Numbered from the stretch's first letter, positions 36,211 to 45,225 are shown. The stretch: 64,000 nt of DNA from Bacillota bacterium (GCA_017442735.1 JAFRZE010000021.1:1-64000); one strand, 5' to 3'. Translations and numbers: made by a program. The notes: generated by a model not told the origin, from the sequence alone.

Positions 36211-37593
36211 ATGAAAAAAGACGTCCTGCTGAGAAATGAGACCGCTAAGAGATTGTATGAAAAGTTTGCGGAACTGCCGATCGTCGATTACCACTGCCAT
36301 CTGTCCCCACGGGAGATCTATGAGGATAAGGAATTTGGCACGATCACGGATATTTGGCTGGGCGGCGATCATTATAAATGGCGCCTGATGCGTGCGTTCG
36401 GCATTCAGGAGGATTTGATCACGGCCAAGGCGGAAACGCCTGAAGCGAAAGAGCAGCTCGACCGGGAGAAATTCCGAGCCTACGCGAAAGCCCTGGAAAT
36501 GGCGGCAGGCAGCCCGTTATATGTCTGGTCTCATATGGAACTGGCTCAGTATTTCGAGATCGAAGACGCGCTGACCAGTGAGAACGCGGATGAGGTCTTT
36601 GACCGCGCGAACAGGTTTATCCGCGATACCGGTATGTCCCCCAGGAAGCTGATCGTCACGAGCAATGTGGAGATCGTCGCAACGACTGATGACCCAGCCG
36701 ATTCTCTGGAATGGCATCAGAAGATCCGTGAAGACGTGACCTTTCCCGTGAAGGTCGTCCCGTCGTTTCGACCGGACAAGGCGCTGTCCCTCTGGGCCCC
36801 AGACTATCCGGACTATATCGCGCGTCTTGGCGAATCAGCCGGTGTCAGGATCCATACGCTCGATGACCTGAAGGAAGTCCTCTCCGCCAGACTGAGCTTT
36901 TTCGCGGAAAACGGATGTGGCGTTTCGGATGTGGGAATTGAATTCTTCCCGAAAAAGGATGCCGATCATGACGCGGAGCATACCTTCAAAAAAGCGCTGG
37001 CCGGCCATAAAGTGAGCCGCAGTGCTTTTAAGAATTTCCTCTTTGACATGTATCTGTTCCTGGCCGGGGAATACAAAAAACATGACATCACGATGCAGCT
37101 CCACCTGAACGCGAAGCGCAACGATTCCAGCTGGCTCCTGAAAAACCTCGGACCGGACGTGGGTGGTGATTCCATCAGCACCAGTATACCGGCGGAAGAC
37201 CTCATCGCTTTCTTTGATGCCGCCGACCAGGCGGGAAAACTTCCTAAAACACTGGTCTACAGCAACAATCCGGACTGCTACGAAGCCTACACGACCGCCT
37301 GCACTTCCTTCCGCGGCGTACACATGGGTGCCGCCTGGTGGTTCAATGATCACGAACGCGGCATTATAGAGCTCATGGACCGGTTCGCCGAGAACAGCAA
37401 TATCGCGGCCTTCCGCGGGATGCTGACCGACAGCCGCAGTTTCCTTTCCTACGCGCGCCATGACTATTTCCGCCGTATCTTCGCAAGCTGGGTCGGCGCG
37501 AAACTCGAGGACGGGACCTTCCTTTCCGAAGCGGCCGCCGAAAAGCTGATCCGCCGCGTATATTACGAGAACGCGAGAGCCATGTTCCGCTAA
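36211..37593 (+). CDS. uxaC: glucuronate isomerase
   Basis: A 460-residue amidohydrolase-fold enzyme that converts D-glucuronate to D-fructuronate (and galacturonate to tagaturonate). Marks are the metal motif VDYHCHLSPREIYEDK (about residues 24-39), the family core FGTITDIWLGGDHYKWRLMRAFG, a MQLHLNAKRNDSS motif with conserved His, and GGDSISTSIP. Length is normal. RBS AAGGAG is seven bases before the ATG. No uxuA, uxuB or kdgK is in the window, so the downstream steps are elsewhere. Linked to the DUF4838 gene on the same strand. Confidence 0.96.
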   Translation: MKKDVLLRNETAKRLYEKFAELPIVDYHCHLSPREIYEDKEFGTITDIWLGGDHYKWRLMRAFGIQEDLITAKAETPEAKEQLDREKFRAYAKALEMAAGSPLYVWSHMELAQYFEIEDALTSENADEVFDRANRFIRDTGMSPRKLIVTSNVEIVATTDDPADSLEWHQKIREDVTFPVKVVPSFRPDKALSLWAPDYPDYIARLGESAGVRIHTLDDLKEVLSARLSFFAENGCGVSDVGIEFFPKKDADHDAEHTFKKALAGHKVSRSAFKNFLFDMYLFLAGEYKKHDITMQLHLNAKRNDSSWLLKNLGPDVGGDSISTSIPAEDLIAFFDAADQAGKLPKTLVYSNNPDCYEAYTTACTSFRGVHMGAAWWFNDHERGIIELMDRFAENSNIAAFRGMLTDSRSFLSYARHDYFRRIFASWVGAKLEDGTFLSEAAAEKLIRRVYYENARAMFR

Positions 37594-37629
37594 GCAGTTT
37601 CAATATCCAATAATCTCGTGTTATTTCTT

Positions 37630-37952
37630 ATCCGCTCCAACCATTTGAGACCCCCAATTCTTTGGGGCGGATCGTGCATTTTCAGGCTTCGCCGCCCAGT
37701 GCATTTTTGCATTATTGGGCGGCGCATCATTTTGACGAGCTGTCTTTTCTAAATCTTGGGCGAAAGGAGTTAACAGGCTTCTATTTCACCCAGAAATTTT
37801 ACTCATTGAGAGGCTCGTCTGGGTGAGAATGCAATTTGATGAGATATCTCTTCCAATCCTTGGATAAGATAGCTCGTCCGGTTGATATCTCATCCAAAGA
37901 TCACAGGGGATTTTGGGTGGCGTGACGAGCAAAAAAGCTAAACGCCCCAAAG
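37630..37952. repeat. structured non-coding region with nested inverted repeats and a shared heptamer
   Basis: The 550-bp gap between uxaC and the ABC operon has no convincing coding frame. Inverted repeats: 37630-37640/37662-37672 (11 bp, one G-U), 37690-37698/37716-37724 (9 bp), 37786-37794/37818-37826 (9 bp), 37838-37848/37884-37894 (11 bp), and a long-range 10-bp pair 37660-37669/37943-37952 that brackets the region. The heptamer GACGAGC is at 37734-37740 and 37924-37930, and its complement GCTCGTC at 37813-37819 and 37872-37878. The 37690-37724 hairpin could also end uxaC transcription, although only four T residues follow it (37730-37733). Confidence 0.7.
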
Positions 37953-38019
37953 GACTTACAGAAGCACTTTTTCACAGTGGTTTTCGGAAAATTCCGGCAT
38001 AGATTATCTCTCTGTGTAT

Positions 38020-38057
38020 CAGCCATATGGCTGCAATGTCCGCCTGAGGCGCACATT
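38020..38057. repeat. palindrome and hairpin upstream of the ABC operon
   Basis: CAGCCATATGGCTG (38020-38033) is a perfect 14-bp palindrome. It abuts a hairpin AATGTCCGCC/GGCGCACATT (38035-38044, 38048-38057; one mismatch). They lie about 50 bases before the -10 element. Confidence 0.55.
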
Positions 38058-38104
38058 TCTATATGGATTCATAAATCGTTCATACTTTGTTCAAAAATGA
38101 GAAG

Positions 38105-38110
38105 TATAAT
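38105..38110 (+). promoter_or_regulatory. -10 element of the ABC operon promoter
   Basis: A consensus TATAAT lies 36 bases before the GTG start. No good -35 is found at 16-18 bp (ATACTT at 38082-38087 is the best), so an activator may be needed. Confidence 0.5.
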
Positions 38111-38145
38111 AGTCGAGTATTTTGTATAACAGGAGGTTTTTCACT

Positions 38146-39096
38146 GTGATCGAAGTGAAACATCTGACCAAACGGTACGGAGATCATCTGGCGCTGGATG
38201 ATATTTCCTTTACCGTAGAAGATGGTGAGATCGTCGGATTTTTGGGCCCGAACGGCGCCGGCAAATCCACGACGATGAACATCATCACCGGGTATTTGAG
38301 CTCAACGGAAGGAGAAGTGAAGGTAGGCGGTGTGGACGTTTTGGAAAACCCCATCGAAGCCAAGAAAAAGATCGGCTATCTGCCTGAAGTCCCTCCGCTG
38401 TATGTGGATATGACCGTACAGGAATATCTGGACTTTGCCTGTGATCTGAAAGGTGTTCCGGCCGCGAACAAGCCGGATACTATCGAGCAGGTTTGCAAAC
38501 TTACCAAGATCTCTGACGTCCGAAAACGGCTCATCCGCAATCTTTCCAAAGGTTACCGGCAGAGAGTCGGCCTTGCCCAGGCTCTCGTAGGCAATCCGGA
38601 AGTCCTGATCCTCGACGAGCCTACGGTCGGCCTTGACCCCAAGCAGATCATCGAAGTGAGAGACCTCATCAAGAACCTCAGCAAGAAGCATACGATCCTG
38701 CTCAGTTCTCATATCCTTCAGGAAGTGCAGGCGGTCTGCGACAAGCTGGTCATCATCAATCATGGCCGTATCGTTGCCATTGATACGCCGGAAGCGCTGT
38801 CCCGCAATATTCTCCAGATCAACAAGCTGGAACTGAGGATTAAGGGACCGAAGAACGCGATCCTGCAGGGCATTCAGGATATCGACGGCGTTGTGACTGC
38901 CGAGATCGTAAGGATCCGGGAAGAGGGCACCGTGGATATCCGAGTCGAGACAGATGATGAGACCGATGTGCGTGGAGAGATCTTCCAGTTCTGTGCCAGG
39001 GAGAATTACCCCATCTATATGATGCGGACCGACGAGATCAACCTGGAAGACATCTTCCTGCAGGTCACCGGAGAAAGAGAGGCGAGACGCAGATGA
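38146..39096 (+). CDS. ABC transporter ATP-binding protein (Gld/ABC-2 type)
   Basis: A 316-residue ATPase with Walker A GPNGAGKSTT (about residues 36-45), signature LSKGYRQRVG (about 135-144) and Walker B VLILDEPTVGLDP. The residues beyond about 220 form the C-terminal extension common in GldA/CcmA-like ABC-2 exporters. I start at the GTG at 38146, 10 bases after AGGAGG (38131-38136), because IEVKHLTKRYGDHL is the usual beginning. The stop overlaps the permease start by 4 bp. It powers the export or envelope process carried out by the next three gene products. Confidence 0.93.
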   Translation: MIEVKHLTKRYGDHLALDDISFTVEDGEIVGFLGPNGAGKSTTMNIITGYLSSTEGEVKVGGVDVLENPIEAKKKIGYLPEVPPLYVDMTVQEYLDFACDLKGVPAANKPDTIEQVCKLTKISDVRKRLIRNLSKGYRQRVGLAQALVGNPEVLILDEPTVGLDPKQIIEVRDLIKNLSKKHTILLSSHILQEVQAVCDKLVIINHGRIVAIDTPEALSRNILQINKLELRIKGPKNAILQGIQDIDGVVTAEIVRIREEGTVDIRVETDDETDVRGEIFQFCARENYPIYMMRTDEINLEDIFLQVTGEREARRR

Positions 39097-39962
39097 CAGC
39101 CGTATTCTTAAAAGAACTGCGAAGCTATTTCAGGGGCCCCATCGGCTATGTATTCATCGGGATGATGTTCCTGGTCATCAGCTTCTATTATATCGTCTAT
39201 ACCATGTACTATCAGTTCGCGGATTACTACTATGTCCTCGACGCCAGCGTAGGTCTGATCATGTTCATCTTCCCTGTTTTGACGATGCGCATCATGTCGG
39301 AGGAGATGAAGACCAAGACCGACCAGATCCTTCTGACCAGCCCGGTCAAGACGTCCGGCATTGTGCTGGGTAAATTCTTCGCGGCGGAAGCAGTCTTTCT
39401 GATCGTGATTCTGCTGACCCTGATCCAGCCGCTGGTGACGCTCGTTCATTTCAAGGGCGTGATGAACTCCGCCTTTACCTTCGGCGGCTATCTGGCGTTC
39501 TTCCTGCTGGGCACCGCGTTCATCGCGATCGGTATGTTTATCTCGTCCCTGACGGAAAACCAGCTGATCGCCGCGGTCATCACGATCGTGATCTTCATGC
39601 TGATGAACCTTTCCAACGGTCTTTACAACGTATTCCCGAGTTCCCGTTATTTCTCGCTCGGCGCGCTGATCGTGGCACTGATCATCATTCTGTTCCTGAT
39701 CTACCGCGCGATCCATGAAGTTATCATCACCGGCATTGTCGGGGTAGTCAGTCTGCTGATCCTGCTCGTGACGTTCTTCATCGTCCCGACAGCATTCGAC
39801 GGACTGCTTGTAAACATTCTGAAAGAATTCTCCGTGTTTGAACGCTTCGGCGACATCTTCACCGGTGTCTTCGAACTGAATCACGTGGTGTTCTTCCTTT
39901 CGGTCATCGTTTTCTTCCTTTTCCTGACCTATCAGGAAGTGGAAAAGAAGCGCTGGAGCTAA
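39093..39962 (+). CDS. ABC-2 type permease (GldF-like)
   Basis: A 289-residue membrane protein with six membrane segments and the start VFLKELRSYFRGPIGYVFIGMMFLV, the form typical of ABC-2 permeases in Gld-like systems. A ETKTDQILLTSPVKTSGIVLGKF-like loop after the second segment is also typical. ATG overlaps the ATPase stop (ATGA). The substrate is unknown; a similar cluster helps gliding motility in Bacteroidetes, but clostridia do not glide by that machine. Confidence 0.9.
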   Translation: MTAVFLKELRSYFRGPIGYVFIGMMFLVISFYYIVYTMYYQFADYYYVLDASVGLIMFIFPVLTMRIMSEEMKTKTDQILLTSPVKTSGIVLGKFFAAEAVFLIVILLTLIQPLVTLVHFKGVMNSAFTFGGYLAFFLLGTAFIAIGMFISSLTENQLIAAVITIVIFMLMNLSNGLYNVFPSSRYFSLGALIVALIIILFLIYRAIHEVIITGIVGVVSLLILLVTFFIVPTAFDGLLVNILKEFSVFERFGDIFTGVFELNHVVFFLSVIVFFLFLTYQEVEKKRWS

Positions 39963-39974
39963 GGAGGGGATATC

Positions 39975-41459
39975 ATGAGTAAATTCAGTTACAGAAGCTC
40001 CAAGGGAAGGAAAAAATCCCTCAAATACGGCGGCTATATGACGATCACCACCATGATCCTTCTGGTGGCGCTCATTCTTGTGAACGTCCTGGTCTCGCAG
40101 CTGCACCTGCGGGTGGACATGACAGCGAATGATCTGTATACTCCGGGCGATCAGACCCTCGAGACCCTGGACAAACTGGAAGACAACGTCACGATCTATG
40201 GTCTCTACAATCAGGGCACCGAAGGCAATTCCACCAACATTATGGTCATCAAATTGATGGAAGCCTACGCGGATCTTTCTTCGAAGGTCACCTTCAAAAA
40301 GATCGACCCCCTGAACGATCCGGCTTTTGTCAACCAGTTCCTGCTGGATAACTCCAGTTCGCTGGATAACGGAAGCCTGATCGTCGTGAACGAGACCACC
40401 GGTAAATTCCGTACGATCCCGATCAGCAACATGTTCGTCGACACCGGCGATTCCACCAACCTGACCCGTCAGATCACCGGTTTTACCGCGGAAGAATCCG
40501 TCACCTCCGCTATCCAGTATGTGTGCCTGGATCGCACGCCTGTCCTGTATCAGCTGGAAGGCCACAGCGAAACGCCGCTCAGAGACGAATTCCTGAACTA
40601 TTTCAGCTACACGAACTATGAAGTCAAGTCCATGAACCTGGTCAACGAGAACATTACCGAGATCCCCGGCGACGCCTACACGGTCATCCTTGTAAATGCG
40701 CCGTACCAGGATATCAACGACAACGAATATGAAACGCTCCTGAACTTCCTGGAAGACGGCGGCAAGATGCTGTTCCTGGTGTCCTATGACACGCCGGATC
40801 TGCCCAACTTCCAGAAACTGCTGGGCCGTTACGGACTCGGTTACCAGGTCGGTACCATGCTGGAGACCGACACCAGCCGTTACTACCAGATCCCTATCGT
40901 GATCAATCCTATCCTTTCCACGGACAGCGAGATCACCAAATATATGGCCGGCGACACGAACAGCTATGTCCTGATGCCTCTGCCGGCTGCCATCACGACC
41001 AGCGACAATATCTCCAGCCGCATCAAGCTGACGCCCTTTGCTACTACCTCGGAAGGCGCGATCCTCAAAGGCGGCACCAACAATGCCACGGTCTATGAGG
41101 AAGGCGACTTCAAAGGTCCCTTCAATCTGGGCGTGCTGGCAGAGGAGAGTGTCTCGAAGAAAGACGGTACCGTAGGCTCGACCCGTGTGGTCGCCCTGGG
41201 CAACTCCGATTTTATCGATCCACAGTCCGGCACCGGCACGCTGGTCCGTTCCGGCAACTACCGTCTGCTGACGGTCATCTTCGACTATCTGCAGGATACT
41301 TCCGATTCGCTGTACATCTCCGGCAAGAGCATCGAAGCGACCAATATCACGACGACACAGGCTGATTTCCTGCTGTACGGACTGCTGTTCGTCATCCTGA
41401 TCCCGGCAGCCATCATCGTCACGGGTATCGTGATCTGGGCCAGGAGGAAACACCTGTAA
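39975..41459 (+). CDS. GldG-like ABC transporter auxiliary protein
   Basis: A 494-residue protein with an N-terminal membrane anchor (about residues 20-40, TTMILLVALILVNVLVSQL), an extracellular domain with the PF09822 'ABC transporter auxiliary' character (LYTPGDQTLETLDKLEDNVTIYG, ALVLDRTPVLYQLEGHSE-like segments) and a C-terminal membrane helix (about 464-486). This is GldG's layout. RBS AAGGAGG is before the ATG. The stop overlaps the DUF4340 start by one base. Confidence 0.9.
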   Translation: MSKFSYRSSKGRKKSLKYGGYMTITTMILLVALILVNVLVSQLHLRVDMTANDLYTPGDQTLETLDKLEDNVTIYGLYNQGTEGNSTNIMVIKLMEAYADLSSKVTFKKIDPLNDPAFVNQFLLDNSSSLDNGSLIVVNETTGKFRTIPISNMFVDTGDSTNLTRQITGFTAEESVTSAIQYVCLDRTPVLYQLEGHSETPLRDEFLNYFSYTNYEVKSMNLVNENITEIPGDAYTVILVNAPYQDINDNEYETLLNFLEDGGKMLFLVSYDTPDLPNFQKLLGRYGLGYQVGTMLETDTSRYYQIPIVINPILSTDSEITKYMAGDTNSYVLMPLPAAITTSDNISSRIKLTPFATTSEGAILKGGTNNATVYEEGDFKGPFNLGVLAEESVSKKDGTVGSTRVVALGNSDFIDPQSGTGTLVRSGNYRLLTVIFDYLQDTSDSLYISGKSIEATNITTTQADFLLYGLLFVILIPAAIIVTGIVIWARRKHL

Positions 41460-42961
41460 TGTCTATGAAGAAAAAAGTGATCCTCGGAATTATCGTGCTG
41501 CTGATCCTGGCAGGCGCGGTGATCGCCGTTTCGATCATCAACAAACAGAAAGAAGCCAATCAGCCGGAGGAGTCTTCCAGCTCGATCGTGCTGAAGAACC
41601 TGTGGAAGAATGAACGTGAAGACATGGAGTCCATCGATCTGAAGACCGAAACGGATCTGATCACGCTCATTCCCAACGGCTATAACTCCACCGGCACCAT
41701 GTTGTGGGTGATCAAGGGGCATGAAGACTGGCACCTGATCAACACCTACCAGAATATCGTGACCATGGCGGCGTTGCTGCCGGCCTACAAGCTCATCGAG
41801 GAGGACGTGACCGATCCGGATCGACTGGCGGAATTCGGCCTGCTGGACCCCACCTCTATCCTGACCGTCCATTTCAAGGACGGCACGGAGAAGATCTGCT
41901 ACGTGGGCATCCTTTCATCCGACAAGGAATATACCTTCTGCCGGATCGAAGGAGATAACTCCGTCTACGCGACCAACGCGGACTACGCCAAGTTCTCTTC
42001 GTTTACGAAAAACAGTATCCGCTTAAGAACGATCACCGAGATCAACAATACCAGCGGCACCCTGATGTACGTTTTCGTACAGAAGAAGGGCGGGATCGCT
42101 ACGGAGATCTCCAAGGATACGAGTATCGACGTGAACAACAAGCCGGCGGACGGCATGATGTATCCCACGACGAACTGTCTGTTCAAGCAGCCTTACAGCA
42201 ATCCGATCATTCAGGTCGGTACCGATCTGGAATACAACTATCTGCAGTATCTGACAACTCCGGAGATCGTCGAGACCATCGATGCGGACTGTCAGGACTT
42301 CACCCCCTACGGACTTGGCGATGAACCGGAGTATCATGAAAAGATCATCACCCGGACCGGCGATACGGACGACAACTACGAATATGTCACGACCGATTAC
42401 TACTTCGGCTATACCTACGGAGATTCGAACCAGTACATCTATTTCCGTGAGGGGGACAGCAACCTGGTACTCGGCGTGGACGTTTCCTGCATGGCCAACC
42501 GCCAATTTGAGCCTTTCTTCTTCGTGAATAAGCTGATCTATATCAACTCCGTCACGAACGTGGAATCCGGCTATATCATCACGGGAGATACCACGCATAC
42601 GTTCCAGATGAAGCGTTCGGATATCCCGGAGGGAGGCACGGCGGAAGACAGGCTCTACAGCTACCGCATCAACGACGAACTGATCGAAGATGAGACTTTC
42701 CAGGCTCTGTACCGTTCAATGATCGAGCTGATCCCCAGCTATGAGATCCGCGGCGAGGCCCCGGAATATGATGAAAACGATAAGGTCGAGCTCTACTATA
42801 AGTTCTGGGACGGAACGGATCTGACTCTGACTTTCTACCGGCTGAACGAATTCTACTATGTGATCCAGATGGAAGACGATGTCTGGTTCGCCTGTGACGA
42901 CGAACGGTTCGACCGGATGCTGGAACGCCTTTCCGAAGCGGATCAGGCGATCGGAAATTAA
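41459..42961 (+). CDS. DUF4340 domain membrane-anchored protein
   Basis: A 500-residue protein with one N-terminal membrane helix (about residues 5-24) and an exported repeat-like domain with the DUF4340 character (ESIDLKTETDLITLI... and DRLAEFGLLDPTSILTVHFKDG). DUF4340 genes usually accompany GldG-like ABC modules, as here, and so probably form part of the same complex at the membrane. The function of the domain is unknown. Confidence 0.86.
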   Translation: MSMKKKVILGIIVLLILAGAVIAVSIINKQKEANQPEESSSSIVLKNLWKNEREDMESIDLKTETDLITLIPNGYNSTGTMLWVIKGHEDWHLINTYQNIVTMAALLPAYKLIEEDVTDPDRLAEFGLLDPTSILTVHFKDGTEKICYVGILSSDKEYTFCRIEGDNSVYATNADYAKFSSFTKNSIRLRTITEINNTSGTLMYVFVQKKGGIATEISKDTSIDVNNKPADGMMYPTTNCLFKQPYSNPIIQVGTDLEYNYLQYLTTPEIVETIDADCQDFTPYGLGDEPEYHEKIITRTGDTDDNYEYVTTDYYFGYTYGDSNQYIYFREGDSNLVLGVDVSCMANRQFEPFFFVNKLIYINSVTNVESGYIITGDTTHTFQMKRSDIPEGGTAEDRLYSYRINDELIEDETFQALYRSMIELIPSYEIRGEAPEYDENDKVELYYKFWDGTDLTLTFYRLNEFYYVIQMEDDVWFACDDERFDRMLERLSEADQAIGN

Positions 42962-42976
42962 CAGGAGGTGCCCTCT

Positions 42977-43417
42977 ATGTCGAAGACGGAATACTTCATT
43001 ATCGATCGAAGCGCGCTTCCCGAGGTGTACGGACAGGTCATCGAAGCCAAGAAGCTCATCGCGGGCGGCAAGGCGGCCACCGTACAGGAAGCGGTGGACA
43101 CGGTCGGTATCAGCCGCAGTTCCTTTTACAAGTACAAAGACGTGGTCGAGCCCTTCAACGATATGGTCCGCCATAAGACGGTGACCTTCACGGCCCGGCT
43201 GGAGGATCATCCGGGAGTGCTCGCCCAGTTCCTGCTGGTACTGGAAAAAGCAAAAGTCAATATCCTGACGATCCATCAGGCGATCCCCATCGGCGGGGTC
43301 GCGAACGTGACGCTGTCGATCGATCTTCTGGAAGACAGCTGGCCGATCGAGGATATCGTGGAAAGCCTGTCAAAAGTCGAAGGCAGTACGCATATCCGGG
43401 TGCTGGCACGCAATTAA
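42977..43417 (+). CDS. ACT domain-containing protein (PheB/UPF0735-like)
   Basis: A 146-residue protein with a small N-terminal helix-turn-helix-like segment (VQEAVDTVGISRSSFYKYKD, about residues 30-50) and a C-terminal ACT domain (about 68-142, TFTARLEDHPGVLAQFLLVLEKAKVNIL and HQAIPIGGVANVTLSIDL). This matches the PheB-like family, proposed amino-acid sensors; they are not chorismate mutases despite some labels. ATG at 42977 follows AGGAGG (42963-42968). It is the last gene of the Gld-like operon, which is odd, as it has no obvious link to transport. Confidence 0.9.
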   Translation: MSKTEYFIIDRSALPEVYGQVIEAKKLIAGGKAATVQEAVDTVGISRSSFYKYKDVVEPFNDMVRHKTVTFTARLEDHPGVLAQFLLVLEKAKVNILTIHQAIPIGGVANVTLSIDLLEDSWPIEDIVESLSKVEGSTHIRVLARN

Positions 43418-43442
43418 CAGAATATAATTCACGCAATACGCG

Positions 43443-43476
43443 AAGAACCCAGGACGAAGTTTTGTCCTGGGTTCTT
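43443..43476. terminator. bidirectional terminator after the ACT gene and DUF4091 gene
   Basis: AAGAACCCAGGAC (43443-43455) and GTCCTGGGTTCTT (43464-43476) form a perfect 13-bp stem with an 8-nt loop. TTTTT follows on the plus strand. Confidence 0.93.
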
Positions 43477-43512
43477 TTTGGTTGCGCAAGAAAAATGTTT
43501 AGCTTTCTGGCG

Positions 43513-45225
43513 TTAGCTTAGTTGTTTGATCTCTTTGTTGACTTTGTCACGGAGGTTCAGCAGATAGCTTTCACCGGTGGGGTAGACATGGAAGGTGATG
43601 GGTTCCACCACATCTTCCTGGATGAGTGCTATGACATGTTCACGGCTGGTCAGGCTTTCCAGAAGCTTCAGCGCCTGCAGATCCTGCAGTGCTTCGCCAA
43701 AGATGATCAGACGCTGGGAAGCGACAGCCGTCTCGTCCTCGCCGGGATAGATGATAAAGGAATCACCTGCCGGGAAAGAGACCTCGCCGTCGGTCACGGC
43801 ATAGGGATTGATATGATGCAGGGACTGAACGGAATTGTAGAAGTTCATGCCCCACTGCAGGAAGCCGGCGACATTCTCCAGATACAACTGTACGCCCAGG
43901 ATCCGGGTGCGGTAACCGGGCATAGCCATAAAGCGGTTGGAAAGGTTGCTGTGTCCCTGACCGATGCAGTAGTAGACCCAGAAATCATCCGGACGCTTGC
44001 CGGTGAGGAAGGGCTCCAGCGCGGAAGTCGCGACGACCGGTACCTTGCAGACTCCCTGCTCGAAGTAGCTGTAGTCGCTCATGGCGTCCATGATGGGATA
44101 GGGATCGATCATAGGAGCGACGAATTCCTTCAGCGCCATGTACTGCGGCAGATGATCGCCGTGCGGTTCGTCCGTCAGATGGAAATATGTGCAGTCATGA
44201 AGGCCGTTCGTATTCAGATAGTTCACGAGCTCCGGCAGGAAAACGGACAGGAAATCCTTGTACTCATCGGAAAGCGCTTCCTGCTCCCAGCCGAAGAGCT
44301 TCTTATATTCTCCGTCGACCGTGGCCATGACCTTCGGACAGCATTTGCCGCCCCACTGGGTGAAGAGATGAGAGATCTCGAAATACTTGATCCCGCATTC
44401 CTTGGCCATCGCGATGAAACGGGTCAGTTTATCGAAGTTAAAGCTGTACTGACCGTTCTCTTTGATCACATCGACGAGCTGGATCGTGGTCCTCTCCCAG
44501 CCGATCGCGGTATCCAGCGGCGGCGTGAAAACTGGCATCAGGATCATGGTCTGGCCGTAGTAGGCGACCATCTCGATCTGGGCTCTCATGGCCTTCCAGT
44601 GCTCTTCGGAGAAGACCGGCACATGGTAATAGTCGGCCAGGCAGTCGCCGTGGAACCAGTTGGTATATTTGAAGGTCTTCTCGGGAAGCTTCGCGCCAAT
44701 GACCTCGATCTCGGTATGGACCTTGTAGCTGTAGCTCTTTTCCGGCTCACGGATGTTTTTGGCTTCGAAAAGCACATCGATCGGATAGATCCCGGCCGGA
44801 ACGTTTTCCGGACGAACTTCCACCATAAAGCTGTTCCACTGATTGGAGACCATGCGGAACGTACCGACTTCATCTCCGGAGGCTTCCGCTACGGTAAAGG
44901 CGTCTCCCGCGACATCGTTCTTTTTTGCAGGAAAGAGGGGATCGGGGAAGATACCGGGTTCATCCGTCAGGAAGTGGCCGTCATTGTTGATGACGTAAAG
45001 CATCTGGGCGGGCACATAGCCGACCTGCTTGAAGCTGACGGAAAGGGCGGAGTTGACCGATACCTTGATCCCGGCGCCCCTGGTGAAGGGCGCGTCCGGA
45101 CGGACCGCGATCTGGAAAGCGTAATTCTCTCCGAGAAGGCAGGTCATGGGCTGCGTCATCGGAGCAGGTGCCTTGGTGGGGAAAACTTTCTCCATCGAGG
45201 AAAGGATCCTTGTTTCGATATTCAT
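43513..45225 (-). CDS. DUF4091 domain-containing protein (glycosidase-like)
   Basis: A 570-residue protein with an N-terminal beta-sandwich-like half (about residues 1-170) and a TIM-barrel-like half. Typical DUF4091 segments are KYTNWFHGDCLADYYHVPVF, GIKYFEISHLFTQWG, YFHLTDEPHGDHL (acidic Asp/Glu likely catalytic) and the C-terminal GVQLYLENVAGFLQWGMNFY. No signal peptide. Such proteins occur near glycan-use genes and are thought to be glycosidases, but specificity is not known. RBS GGGAGG precedes the ATG. It is 48 bases after the second MutS-like gene on the same strand. Confidence 0.85.
   Translation of the reverse strand: MNIETRILSSMEKVFPTKAPAPMTQPMTCLLGENYAFQIAVRPDAPFTRGAGIKVSVNSALSVSFKQVGYVPAQMLYVINNDGHFLTDEPGIFPDPLFPAKKNDVAGDAFTVAEASGDEVGTFRMVSNQWNSFMVEVRPENVPAGIYPIDVLFEAKNIREPEKSYSYKVHTEIEVIGAKLPEKTFKYTNWFHGDCLADYYHVPVFSEEHWKAMRAQIEMVAYYGQTMILMPVFTPPLDTAIGWERTTIQLVDVIKENGQYSFNFDKLTRFIAMAKECGIKYFEISHLFTQWGGKCCPKVMATVDGEYKKLFGWEQEALSDEYKDFLSVFLPELVNYLNTNGLHDCTYFHLTDEPHGDHLPQYMALKEFVAPMIDPYPIMDAMSDYSYFEQGVCKVPVVATSALEPFLTGKRPDDFWVYYCIGQGHSNLSNRFMAMPGYRTRILGVQLYLENVAGFLQWGMNFYNSVQSLHHINPYAVTDGEVSFPAGDSFIIYPGEDETAVASQRLIIFGEALQDLQALKLLESLTSREHVIALIQEDVVEPITFHVYPTGESYLLNLRDKVNKEIKQLS

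Noticed and set aside
37690-37724. A simple uxaC terminator as the full explanation of 37.6-38.1 kb
   Set aside because: A hairpin there may end transcription, but it explains neither the other inverted repeats nor the repeated heptamer downstream.
39108-41453. A 781-codon open frame on the minus strand
   Set aside because: It is antisense to the ABC permease and GldG-like genes and gives a His/Asp/Gln-rich, unrecognisable product.
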